DNA of 64,000 bases from assembly GCA_050084515.1 (NCBI GenBank), contig CM114272.1, positions 8,494,001 through 8,558,000 of the forward strand, read 5' to 3'. The notes below the pieces were generated by a model that saw nothing but the letters and a program-made list of their open reading frames with translations, was not told where the DNA came from and searched no databases. Source of the DNA: Blasia pusilla (Eukaryota; Marchantiophyta; Marchantiopsida; Blasiales). Positions 49,935 through 59,885 of this stretch are shown one piece after another. Position numbers and translations under genes: made by a program. The first letter of the stretch is position 1, and the number at the start of each line of letters is the position of its first letter.

Positions 49935-50062
49935 TGTCGTGCGCATACACATCGCTACACAACATACATCGCTGTCACCGAACACACACACAAACACGCA
50001 TCATCCCATGCTAACTCATGGCATCCAAACAATGAGACAAGAAGAACCAAAATATCTCCAAT
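49935..50062 (-). repeat. Extra 128-bp copy of the LTR tail next to the 3' LTR
   Basis: Matches 49292-49419 with about two differences. It abuts the 3' LTR with only GC between them, while the same block is missing from the 5' LTR. The join has the look of an LTR-LTR junction. Confidence 0.9.
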
Positions 50063-50072
50063 CGCCCCCCTA
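50063..50072 (-). other. Candidate polypurine tract
   Basis: In element sense the sequence is TAGGGGGGCG, the only strong purine run just inside the 3' end. Such a tract primes plus-strand DNA synthesis and normally touches the 3' LTR. Here it touches the extra 128-bp block instead of the TGTCACG start of the LTR. Confidence 0.5.
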
Positions 50073-50234
50073 GCTGGTGGTTAGGTCCCTCTAACTCCAG
50101 ATAGCCATCTATCCCTACCTACCATGACATACATCTCTCGGACGCTAAGAGCAAGAAGGCCGGGTGCTCATGTGGCCCCATCGTTAGTCGCCTCCTTGTC
50201 ATCCATGTCATAGACACAAGTCGGAATGTAGAAC

Positions 50235-50382
50235 TACCTTCTCTATGTACATCCGGGACACATCCATCGCCCCCGAGGAACCTAGTAAGAGGTGGCGTCA
50301 AACATGCCATATGCCATCCTCTCGAACACCCATCACAGACTAGCATCGTGGCGCTGCAGGGCAGAACCACACAACATACAAC
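50235..50382 (-). pseudogene. PHD finger at the C-terminus of gypsy pol
   Basis: Zinc-binding PHD finger, a module that in other proteins reads histone H3 tails. In element sense the ligand pattern is CMLCG, then LVCDGC, GWH, MAC and LTPPL, then WMCPGC, i.e. the Cys4-His-Cys3 pattern with the usual Trp before the last Cys pair. The parts fall in three frames, so two frame breaks split the domain. It follows the integrase core and a GDYVYLQ-type post-integrase segment, the position where chromoviruses carry a chromodomain. A TAG follows the last ligand in that frame, so the finger may have been the protein's end. Which histone mark it bound cannot be inferred. Confidence 0.75.
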
Positions 50383-50865
50383 GCAAGCCTGCAGGAACTA
50401 CTACTAAGCTCGGATCTACTGTACCATCAATGTTAGGAAGGTGACATGGCGCACAATTACGCACATGGTCCTTCCATACCATATCATCGCGTCCCTCCAA
50501 AGAAGAGAACACCCGATGGCAAAATGTCACGCACTCTCAGGATAGTGCGCCTGCGATCACATCCAACGCCGCGGTGCCGTCTGCTGCAAATAGACATAAT
50601 CTCCGATGAAACCTCCGGATAGTTGGTCGATAACCACCACCTCGAATAATCGTGATACCTCAACGTATCCCGATCTTTGTGCAATCGCCAAGTTCTCAAC
50701 GCCATGGGCATCACTCTCGAAATAACTCAGCCCTCGAGAACATGCTCGCACCCATACATCCGGGTCATCAAGGTTCAGCACTCACCAAAGATCTCGACGA
50801 ATGGCGCGGTAAATCGGCTCTCGACCATAAAGTAGCAAATACGGTGAAAAAGACGCTAAGGATGC

Positions 50866-51500
50866 TTACCTGCTGAATCTATATCCCATCGCCAACCATG
50901 GCAACTGGAGGTCCCAATCTCCTAGGTGACCTCTCTGCAAGCCATACTTGCGTAAACCCCTCTTCACCGTCTGCACAACTCTCTCCGCTAATCCATCCGC
51001 CTCAGGATGATCTCGCGAAGTCGTGCGGTGGTCGATCAGCGCCTGATCACACAAGGCCTGGAACTCACCGCGAAACTCGGTACCCTGGTTTGTCAACACC
51101 TCAGCCGGTGCGCCATAATGACTCAGCACTCTGTTCAAGGAAGGCATAAGCTACTCCCTCACTTGCTTTGTCAGGCAATGCAACCAACTCGATCCACTTC
51201 GAGAAGTGCTCGACCATCACCAACATATAACGACTGTGACGCTCCGTCAAGGGCAAAGGTCCTGCAAAATCCAAACTCCATCTATACCCTAAGCCCATGA
51301 TCGGTAATGGATGCAACTGTGGAGTCGGAGCATTGAACGATGCTCAGACGCGATCACACATCATCCACTTGGCAGCAAACTGCTGAACGTCAGTCTGCAT
51401 GCCTCGCCACCAATACTGAATCTGGAGCAAGCTATACGTCCGCTTCACCCCAAAGTGACCCAACTCCTCGTGGGCATGCTGCACTAGTCGTGCTCTCTGC
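50866..51500 (-). pseudogene. Gypsy integrase
   Basis: DDE integrase that would insert element DNA into host DNA. The zinc-binding start is visible as HEELGHFGVKRTYSLLQ, followed by a KWMMC block in which the expected first Cys is Trp. The core has SLDFAGPLP with the first Asp, LTNQGTEF where the second catalytic Asp is Asn, and EADGLAERVVQ with the Glu. A frame change near 51120 splits the core. The Asp-to-Asn change is a G-to-A transition in element sense. It is followed by a linker and the PHD finger. Confidence 0.9.
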
Positions 51501-51776
51501 AAAGGATGCGGCACGCTGGCGTACTCGCCATCCTCCCAAACCCTCAAAACATGTGTCCCCTCCCAACGGAACCGCCTGGCCCATTTGAGGATCCGATCCC
51601 GCTCTCTAGCATCCATGGTGCTCGCAAGGCCGCCAAGACCAAGGTACTCTAAGACTACTCCATCATCATGAATATCTCGGCCACTTGTCGTGTCCTCACC
51701 GGCCTCGGGATCCAAAGACTCTCCACTAGACCTCGCCATCGAAGTCTCCACACTCGGCTCTCCATAGCCAACATGC

Positions 51777-53030
51777 CTAAATAGGTGACGCGTGCCATCC
51801 TGGCACCGACTCCTCATCACTCTCTCCATGCCATCGAGCTCCAATCGCATCTCGACTCGGGCATGGGTTACGACTCAACCCATCGCATCCTGGTTGAGCG
51901 TTCGGTCTATGTACCACCTGAAAATCATACTCTGCAACAACAGAGCCCATCTGCAAGCTTCCTGTAAGGTTGTCGGACTCCATCAACCACTTCGGTGGTT
52001 GATGATCGATGATGATGGTAAAGGGTTGCCGAATAAGTAACACCTGAAATGCGCGACAACCCACACCGACCAAGCACTCACCCTCATACGAGCCGCCGCC
52101 TTTGCGGCGTTGTTCGAGCGGCTAGCGTAAGCCACCACAAACTCTCTACCCTCATCATCATTTGGGTGAGCACCGCTCCAAGCCCCAACATGCTCCAATG
52201 CGGTGCAATCGAAAGGACGCCCGATCGGTCTCCTCAAGATGGGTGCGGACGTCAACCTGTCCTTGAGCAACTGAAATGCTCGCTCCTGCTCATCCCCCCA
52301 GTGCCACTCGTGATCCACCTTGGTGAGCAAGGTCAGCGGCTTCGCAATCAAACTGAATCCCTTGACGTATCGCCGATAGAAGTTCGCCAATCCCATGAAT
52401 GCGCGAACACGACTCACATCTGTAGGGCGTGGAATGTGTGAGATAGCCTCTACCTTCGTCTGCTGAACACCAAGGCCCCCTGGGTATATCGTATGACCCA
52501 AGTACTCAATCGGGTCGTAGAAGAACTTGCACTTGCCTGGATGTAGCTTCAGCCCATGTAATTGCAATCGTCGAAACACCTCCTCTAGATGTTGCTCGTG
52601 CTCCTCAACCGTGGCGCTAAAGACTACGATGTCATCAATATAACACCTAGCAAAATCCAGACCAGCCAAGATCCTATCCATGACCCTCTGAAACTCAGCC
52701 GGGGCGTTCTTTAACCCAAATGGTAAGAACCGCCACTGGTACAAACAATCCTTCCCGTGAGGATCGATGCCCCAAAATGCCGCTTCTTCACTGTCCTCCA
52801 ATCGATAGGCGGTGATGGTATCCAACTCATAAATCAATGAATCAAGACCTTTGCGTGACCAATCGCATCAAAGATCTCTCAAGGGTGGGCATGGCATACC
52901 TATCGGACTTCGTCACCGATTGATAGGTCGGTAATCCCCACACATCCGCCTATCCGTCCGGTTGCCATGCACATCCTTCTTGGCGGGCATGATGAGTGGC
53001 GGATGCATACTCCCATGCGACATCTCCACT
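51777..53030 (-). pseudogene. Gypsy reverse transcriptase and RNase H
   Basis: Copies element RNA into DNA. In element sense: PAKKDVHGN and MCGDYRPIN (motif 1-2) near 52900-53000, then FLPFGLKNAPAEFQ, the active site CYIDDIVVFS, and the LHPGKCKF and EYLGH thumb region in the frame 52837-51983. The RNase H part, with the VAYASRSNN pattern and WLMESDNLTG tail, runs to about 51850 after a frame change near 52070. Stops after motif 2 and frame breaks make it non-functional. It lies directly downstream of the methyltransferase domain. Confidence 0.92.
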
Positions 53031-53594
53031 AGTCTGCTCCGACCAAGTCTTGGCTCCTACTCGAATCGAGCCCTCTCCATATCACTTTGTACTGTAGGGT
53101 CGTCGGAAGATCGGCATATCACTCGACAACTCAATGCGGATCCCGGTCCCTTCAGCGTGCCCAAATCCTCCATGCTAAACGCAGCGGCTCCTATAACTCT
53201 TGAGGAACTGATGTATTCGGCGCCGCTCTCCTCCTGTCAACTTAGGGCCCATATCTGGCTCCCAAGTCTCCATCGTGACTACGGTAGGACTCTCCGGCGC
53301 GGGTATCGGTGGTTGCTATGGTGCAACCCCGTCTCAAACAACAACACTCGGCCGCTCTCCTGCAGCCAACTGCAAACTCTGATCTCCTCCACGTGCAATG
53401 CCCGAAACCACGCTCGATGCTGTGGCTATCATCTCCTTGCGTACCTTCAAAACATCCCAAGAAGTCCAAGGGTGTCTCTCCCGATCTCCCCTGGTGCGTA
53501 GATCTCCTCGGGTCTCGCCCCCAGCCACTGCCTCCACCGTCTCGGTAGGCATGGGGCTCACCAACGCAACCGTTGTGATCTGTCGCGATCTCAT

Positions 53595-54570
53595 ACGACG
53601 CTGCTCAGCCACTCCCAAGCTGAGGATCCATGTCAAGCAGTTCAGGTCCATCGCCTGACCCAAGACATGGCGTCGTGATGCCTCTGACACTGATGGTACT
53701 GCCGTCACTCCTGTGGGAAATCCCATCGCTCGCTCTCTCTCGTCGGCGTTGGGCTCCACCAACCGCTGAACCTGGTCATCCCAAACCAAGCCAAGACCGG
53801 CCTCCTTGTATGCATAGGAAGCGGGAAAACTCACAAACGTGGGCAAGGCTGCCCGCGGCCTGCCTACCCTGTTGACCACAGTCAGCGGTGGTCGATCATC
53901 GTGCCTCACTGCCTGTGATCGACGACCTGGATCCAGAATGGAATCCACTAACAAAGGGGAGGGGCGCTCCACTCTCGCATACGCCCTCCATAACACCGCA
54001 TGGGGCACCAAGTTGGTCCACCATAGACGCGGGCGATGGGCTCTAGAACCTACACTCGCCGCATCCAAGAACATCTTTGGGCGATCAGCACGCACTGATG
54101 AGCACTCGTCATGACCCGTGACACTGGAGTCTCTAAGATCGGCACATACTCGAGAATGTAGGTGGAGAACGAGGCGGTGTGCTCTGCAGCTGCCGTAAGA
54201 CCCTCAACATCTCCCAAAACAACCTGGACCGAGTGTCGCCCAACCCGCTGCCTCATCCAAAGACTCGATTGGCCTACGACATGGCCAACCGGCAATGACC
54301 AAATCAATGGTCCCTACCGCTCTAAGTCTTGCGCCCCAACAACAAAATATCCTCGGTAGGGAACTCTGGTACCCAGATCTGCTGACGCGGACAATAAGTC
54401 GGGAAAATGGGCGTAATTGCACCACATGTCGTAGTGGGACGCCCGCAACATCATCACTCTCCACATACAAATCTTGCCTTTGCACTCGCACTCATGCTGA
54501 AAAAACAAGAAGCTAACCCGGTGCTAATCCCTCCAAAGAGATCTAACACTCGAATACCCTCCTCCGGGGT
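53595..54570 (-). pseudogene. Cytosine-5 DNA methyltransferase domain inside the retrotransposon
   Basis: A C5-MTase transfers methyl groups from S-adenosylmethionine to cytosine. In element sense, motifs occur in the right order: motif I RVLDLFGGISTGLA (near 54550-54510, SAM binding); YVESDDVA (near 54460, motif II); IDLVIAGWPC (near 54300-54275, motif IV with the catalytic Cys); YILEYVPI (near 54160-54135, motif VI, where Tyr replaces the usual Asn of ENV); AHRPRLWWTNL (near 54040-54010, motif VIII); a target-recognition stretch with LPTFVSFPASYA; ERERAMGFPTG (near 53750-53720, motif IX); and LGQAMDLN (near 53655, motif X). Length of about 320 residues fits a catalytic domain. Motif I and VIII wording is nearer DNMT3/DRM-type than DNMT1. 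Three frame changes break it. It sits between protease and reverse transcriptase, in the same orientation. Confidence 0.85.
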
Positions 54571-54956
54571 ACACCACACAATGGGTGTAGTATCCAAGGG
54601 TGTCATCGTAGCACTCCCGCTACCTCGGGTTCCTCGGACCGGCCACGCTCTGGTGCAAACGCTCGCTCCACGCGCCCGCGTGACGCAAGATCCGCCAATC
54701 GTTGAAGCTCCTCGCCGAGCCCCACAGCGGCACCTCTCCTCCACGGAATGATGCGGCTACCATAACACTCCTCTCCATAGAAATGTCGAACGGGAGTATC
54801 CTCTACATGGACATGTCCTCAATCAAATCACTAGGCCAAGTGATGGCACCTTTGCTAAATTGCTAAGGTCGCCATCTCTCTGGCCATTGCTCGATCCGCA
54901 CTGTGAATCGAACGGGTAATGAGCTAAGGCGCCATCATCATCGCGCCATCCTGGTC

Positions 54957-55421
54957 TCAGAGGACGCCGACTCCTCCTCGTAATCCAGGAAAACCCCATC
55001 GGGTATAACATCGCTCCACCAACCAAGACGTCGTAGGACTCAAAGATCGATCACTATCGCTTGCGCGCACACACGGGCTCATCGTAGGATATCCCGGGCG
55101 AATCCTCACCACGACCTCCTGTCGGGTGATATATTGTGTGGTACTCGCTCCACCCAAGGATGTCTGTATCCGAAATGGACAACACTCCACATCGGCTCTC
55201 GTCAAGCCCAATCCTCTGAATGACGCTTTCCCCAACATCAAGGGTTGCGCTCCTGAATCCAACAAGACGCGCTGCGGACTAAAAGCTCTACCTCCAGGAC
55301 TCACCAATTGGAAGACCTCTCCTCGGTTATCCAGCAACACAACACCAGGAGAAGCCATGGCACGCTCTATCGCGGGTCTAGCGGGCATCTCCGCCATCCT
55401 AGCGACGCCGCATGCTGCCAT
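54957..55421 (-). pseudogene. Gypsy aspartic protease
   Basis: Retropepsin-type protease that would cut the polyprotein. The active-site triad appears as LLDSGAQPLMLG near 55235-55270, followed by LGL and a beta-rich stretch with ITRQEVVVRI. It sits between gag and the methyltransferase domain. The 154-residue frame is open, but flanking frame shifts separate it from gag and pol. Confidence 0.75.
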
Positions 55422-55999
55422 GAATCGGCGTGGGACGGCCCAAGCATCCGCTCCAAGGGCAGGTCCATCACCTCCTCTGCAATCACCTCTAAACGTGATG
55501 CAGGAACTCCAACTCCGCGCTCACATAGTGAAGCGGCCAGCGGAAAAGCCTCGGCGGGCGTACCTCCCAACGTCACAACATCGGAAGCAGAAAATAAAGG
55601 AGTGCGGTACACAGCGGTGGCCGCCCCAACAACGTGTTTCGACACATGCCCCTCCCGAGCATCAACAATAGGAGTCGCCGCTTTTCGCTTCTCCCATCGC
55701 CCTCCGTGCTTGCACACCAACAACATTACCAACTCTCCAGGAACTTTGATGAGGACCCATCGATGGGGTCCTCATCGCTTCGGACAACGTGAAAGATTGA
55801 GGAAGCCTAGTCTGTCTACTGGCTTCCCCTCGCTGTGGATCCAACTCTGCGGCTGCTCCACGCGTCACAATTGCGGCGGCCTCCATCTGGGCAACCCCGC
55901 ACATCCATCCAGGATCCTCCAGATCTCTGCCGCTCCATATGATGTCGATGCCACGGATCCGGCATCGGGTAACCTCAATGCCATAGCGGCAATCGCTCC

Positions 56000-57350
56000 T
56001 CAGAGTGTTGTATCGGCGACCATCCCAGCCTCACGTCCGGCATCTCCCTCGGCGCGTCTAGGTGGTGGTACTCTACCTCCTCCACGGGCAGCTCCACCAC
56101 CCTGTCGGGCAACTCCAGCTCCTCGTCCCCCAACGGGACCACCTGGAGCACGATCTCTAGGCCCACCCGGACCGGCTACTCGCTCTGGTGCCCTCTCTGG
56201 CCCTCGGTCCAGACGTAACTCAGGATGTAAACTAAAACACCTGGCGCGTGTATGACCATACCTCTGACAATAGTCACACTGATAACCTCCTGGTGCAGAC
56301 CATCTCCTCCTCCATCTTTGAGGCACACGTCCATGACCCCCGACGAGTGCAATCGGCTGATGATGGGCTCCACCACATGACCAACAAGTAATAGTAGGCT
56401 AACTGCTGTTGAGCCGCATATGAAGGCGCAGGTCTCGTGGCGGGCACGGCCTCTCGGTATCCTCCCCGAGCTCGTGGTGCCCACGATGACGACCTATCTC
56501 GAGTCACGTTCTTTGCATAAGTGGTGGACAATAATCGTGGATCGCTCTCGCCGAGAACCCATGGTGGCTACGCTCTCCTCCGCCATGTTGCGCTCAATGT
56601 TCTCGGCAAGTCCTAAAAACATCTCTCAACGTAGGGGAGGTGTTCATAAAAGCACCCCTCCCGCACCCGTGTCGCGCAGGTCCGGTCCAAAGATCGCATA
56701 CCATGACCGGATAGCTCGAGCCTCTGTCACCCCCGAGTGGCGTTGATCAACCGCGCAAGCGAGTGTAAGCCTCACTTAAAACTCTCACCCGGCGCCTCGA
56801 AGTCGTGGATGCTCCGCAACTTCTCCGTCCGTACCCCTTGATAGCTCGCCCTCAACTCAGCAAAGAACTCAACCACAGGGTTGAACCTGGGACGAACCCG
56901 ACTAGACGGTGCAACTACTCCCCCTCCTAAAACGTCACTAGTGGAAGAGGCAGTAGCCTCTCATGACTCCTCCTCCTCATCTGGGAACAGCTCCGTCCAT
57001 GACACATAATGTGGGTCATAGTAGAGCCTCCACGCCTCGATCTCACATGCATATCTCTGAGAGAACTCATGGTAATCGTCCATGGGCGCCCCCTCTAAAT
57101 GCTGGAACATACCGTTCCATGCTATAAACGGGTTTAACTCTCTACAGTTCCTAGCCCGCTGGGAGTCGCACCAACTCCTAAACTCTGCTATAAAATTGTG
57201 CAACTCAATCGTGCCTACTGCACCTGAAAACCTACGCGGTCCTCTAACCCGGTCGTCCATCTCGTACGCCCAACTGGTAGGACCATTCACAATGTGTGGC
57301 GATGTGCTCACAAACTCCTCTACACCCTCCCCCTCGTCTGACGATGACAC
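56000..57350 (-). pseudogene. Gypsy gag with CCHC zinc knuckle
   Basis: Structural protein that would package element RNA. The 5' part (57350-56961) has an acidic start and a gag-like helical region with FIAEFRSWCDSQ and YHEFSQRYACEIEAW. A middle part near 56900-56740 reads VEFFAELRASYQG, with an internal stop after GESFK. The 3' part, 56326-56000, has the knuckle CDYCQRYGHTRARC (CX2CX4HX4C), followed by an Arg/Pro/Gly-rich tail. Several frame changes occur. Confidence 0.75.
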
Positions 57351-59051
57351 AGAAGGAGGTCGAGGTGGTCCCTCACGTGGAGACCCTCGAAACCTCGCGC
57401 CACTCCGCGTAAAACCTCTAGAGCTACTCTCGGGTTCACCACCTCGCCTCTCAAAGTCCCGAACGGACTCCGTGATGACCCTCGTGCCTCTCTCACCCGA
57501 TCACTCTGAACCTCGTGAGGAATCCCTCAATCACTCATCCCAAACATGCGGCACTCGATCTACACTCTCTCTCCCCGAGACGTGTAACGTGCGGCAACAC
57601 GCGGCGTGGTGCGGCAAATCGACCAGGCTATCATCTCATCGACAACCTACCCTCAACTCCGGACATCCCACACATGTCTATGTCCCCTAAACCACATACA
57701 TAAATGATGCTCTCAGCATCCACACACCCAATATCCCCAAATAAATCCCAGAATCCCTCACACGTGCAGGGTAAAGGACCTGAATGGGTAACCTGAACAC
57801 ATGTCGATGTCGCTCCTCAGCAACTGCAAATCTCGACCCCAACTCGATCGTGGAGACAACTCCTCCAATCAGCAAGTCATACTCCTCCCGTACTGATGCT
57901 GCTCAAAACTCCTCGATAGACAGTGCGGTCCCAGCGGAACGGTGCGGCGTTGCAGGCGGCACGGAACGGCTACGAACGGCACGGCCCTCGATGGTGGGAT
58001 GCGGCACTCGGCGGCATACCCTCCTCAATCAATAATAATCCCACACTCTGCTCCACAATGATGGTGCGGCTCCGCGATCGAGATGGTGCGGTGCGGCCAC
58101 GAGCGGCACGGCGCGGCAATCGGCGGCGCGTTGCGGCTACGGGCGTCACGGCACGATACTCGATCGTCGTCGAGCGGCTACCAATCACAACATAGCAGCA
58201 TGAAATCAAAACTCAAACACCATAACCGGAGGTCATCTGCCTTCACTGGTTGATGAAGAAACTGCGATGACGGTGGCGGCCAAAACAAAGTACGTGGTGG
58301 CGACGCAAGTCAAGGAATCAACGAACGTCATGGAAGACCCTCCACTCCGTAATGGCGGCAATGGCACCCAAAGGGTGGACAATGGACGGTGGACCCTTTG
58401 ATGACGATGGTGGTTGACCGCTGATGGTGACGGCCGACCCGACGGTGGTGGCGGTGACTATGATGGCGGACGCCGCCGCTGGTGTGGCGGCTGATTTAGG
58501 GTTTGCACGATTTAACCCTAAAAATCGCCTAGCAATGGCAGCTTTACAAGATTGCCCATAACTTTTTGCTCGCAACTCCAAATTGTGCATTGTTTGTTGC
58601 ACAACGTGCACAGCTTCACGATCTACGCTATAATTAAAAAATATTTAGAATCGGACATTTCAGTAAAAACTGACGGGGACTGTCGTAAAGCCCAATGTCT
58701 CTTTCTCCTACACAAAATTCGGCAGCGCTCCCGCGCTGATTTCTACCAACGAAAATGTAACATCTGTAAAAATACATATCAGCAAGCTACATGGTGCTCC
58801 CGAGAGCACCAGCATGGGGCAACCCGCCCCCATACTCAATCCCTATCAGAAATTGGGCAGCGCTTCCGCGCGCCACTCTTCCACACAAAAAATCGGCAAA
58901 TGCAAAGAGTAATGAAAGCAGCCCTTGCTCCGGTGAGCACTCCCATGAGCCACTGAACGGGGAACACGGTCCCCAACCTGCAAAAACAGCGAGTGACCAG
59001 CGAGCTCCCCCATGAAGCTCTCTCACTCTCTCATTCTCTCATTTCTCTCTT
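57351..59051 (-). other. Long 5' leader of the gypsy element
   Basis: About 1.7 kb separate the 5' LTR from gag. A GC-rich stretch at about 57920-58160 is built from repeated GCGGCACGG-like words and another at 58370-58490 from GGCGG/GGTG words. I found no clear tRNA primer-binding site next to the LTR and no gene pattern. Confidence 0.5.
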
Positions 59052-59537
59052 TGTAAAGTAAGATCCAATCTCTCTCTCCACCATCTCACACCATAGCTCT
59101 CAAAGGTGTGCACTCTCTCTCATGTCAAACCAAACCCACTCTCCTAAGGTACCATAGCTCCGCCGCCTCATGCCAAGAGGTTCAACAAAGAGAGAATGAG
59201 CTTTCAAGCTCTCTCTCCTTGAGGTATACCCCTCTCCTCTCCCAAGCTCTCTCCATGGTAACCTATTCTCCCAAGTCACCTCCTTGGCTCTTTACCTGAT
59301 GTAGGAGGTCAAGGGCCACTTACCAAAAAAAGTAAGTCGATTATATACTCAAAATGGTACTTACCTAAAATAGTAAGTTCCTCAATATGGCTCCAAATGA
59401 GCCGAAACGAAGGGGAAACCTGCTATCTCAGGTTTCCAAGGGCCTCAGCAGGTCACCCTCAACCTACTGGGCGTGTCCTCCACTACTCATGAAGGCGTTC
59501 TATTAGATCCCACCGATCTATCCTAAAAGACGTGACA
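59052..59537 (-). repeat. 5' LTR of the gypsy element (shortened)
   Basis: In element sense it runs TGTCACGTC at 59537 to CTTTACA at 59052, 486 bp. It matches 49932-49420 at about 98 percent apart from a 30-bp gap. The 128-bp tail of the other LTR is absent here. Confidence 0.85.
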
Positions 59538-59885
59538 GAGCCCAACCCGCCGTGCACGCCTGATTGCGGGCATGCCATGGCCACAAACCAAGCGATGGGC
59601 CCCGCTAACTCAAGGGTGGGCTCGGATGCGGGCCGCGGGTAACCAAGCGACATGTCCGTTTCCGTGCAACCTTGTTTGTGCAGCCAAGCACTCTTGATGG
59701 GGGCCACACATGGGCTCGTAGCCCACACACTCGTTCAATCCCTTTTCCCACCCATTCGCACGTCCCAAGCATGCGTGGGTGACTTGGGTTAAAAAAAACT
59801 CAAGCGGAGGACTTGTTAGGCATGTGGGGACATGGCCGTCCCATGGACGAACAAAGGACAACCATGTCCATTTCCGTGCAACCTT
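59538..59885. repeat. GC-rich family B repeat, right part
   Basis: Continuation of the repeat interrupted at 49291, starting with the second GAGC. It contains CATGTCCGTTTCCGTGCAACCTT in two segments of at most 20 bases shared with its own end at 59860-59885, and CGGGC-rich words. Confidence 0.45.

Larger units (their letters stand above)
49292..59537 (-). mobile_element. Ty3/gypsy LTR retrotransposon carrying a DNA methyltransferase and a PHD finger
   Basis: A 10.2-kb element in minus orientation with TG...CA outer ends and GAGC target repeats at 49288-49291 and 59538-59541. Order in its sense direction: 5' LTR, long leader, gag with CCHC knuckle, aspartic protease, cytosine-5 DNA methyltransferase, reverse transcriptase, RNase H, integrase, PHD finger, polypurine tract, 3' LTR. 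The reverse-transcriptase-before-integrase order marks Ty3/gypsy. LTR alignment by eye over 483 bp shows about 10 substitutions, near 2 percent, plus a 30-bp indel, so insertion is fairly young. Yet the coding region has many frameshifts and changed catalytic residues, so this copy is not autonomous. The terminal arrangement is unusual (see the repeat at 49935-50062). It sits inside an older family B repeat. Confidence 0.9.

Noticed and set aside
50119-50400. Chromodomain at the gypsy pol end
   Set aside because: The residues are zinc-ligand Cys/His in PHD spacing; the aromatic chromodomain pattern is absent.
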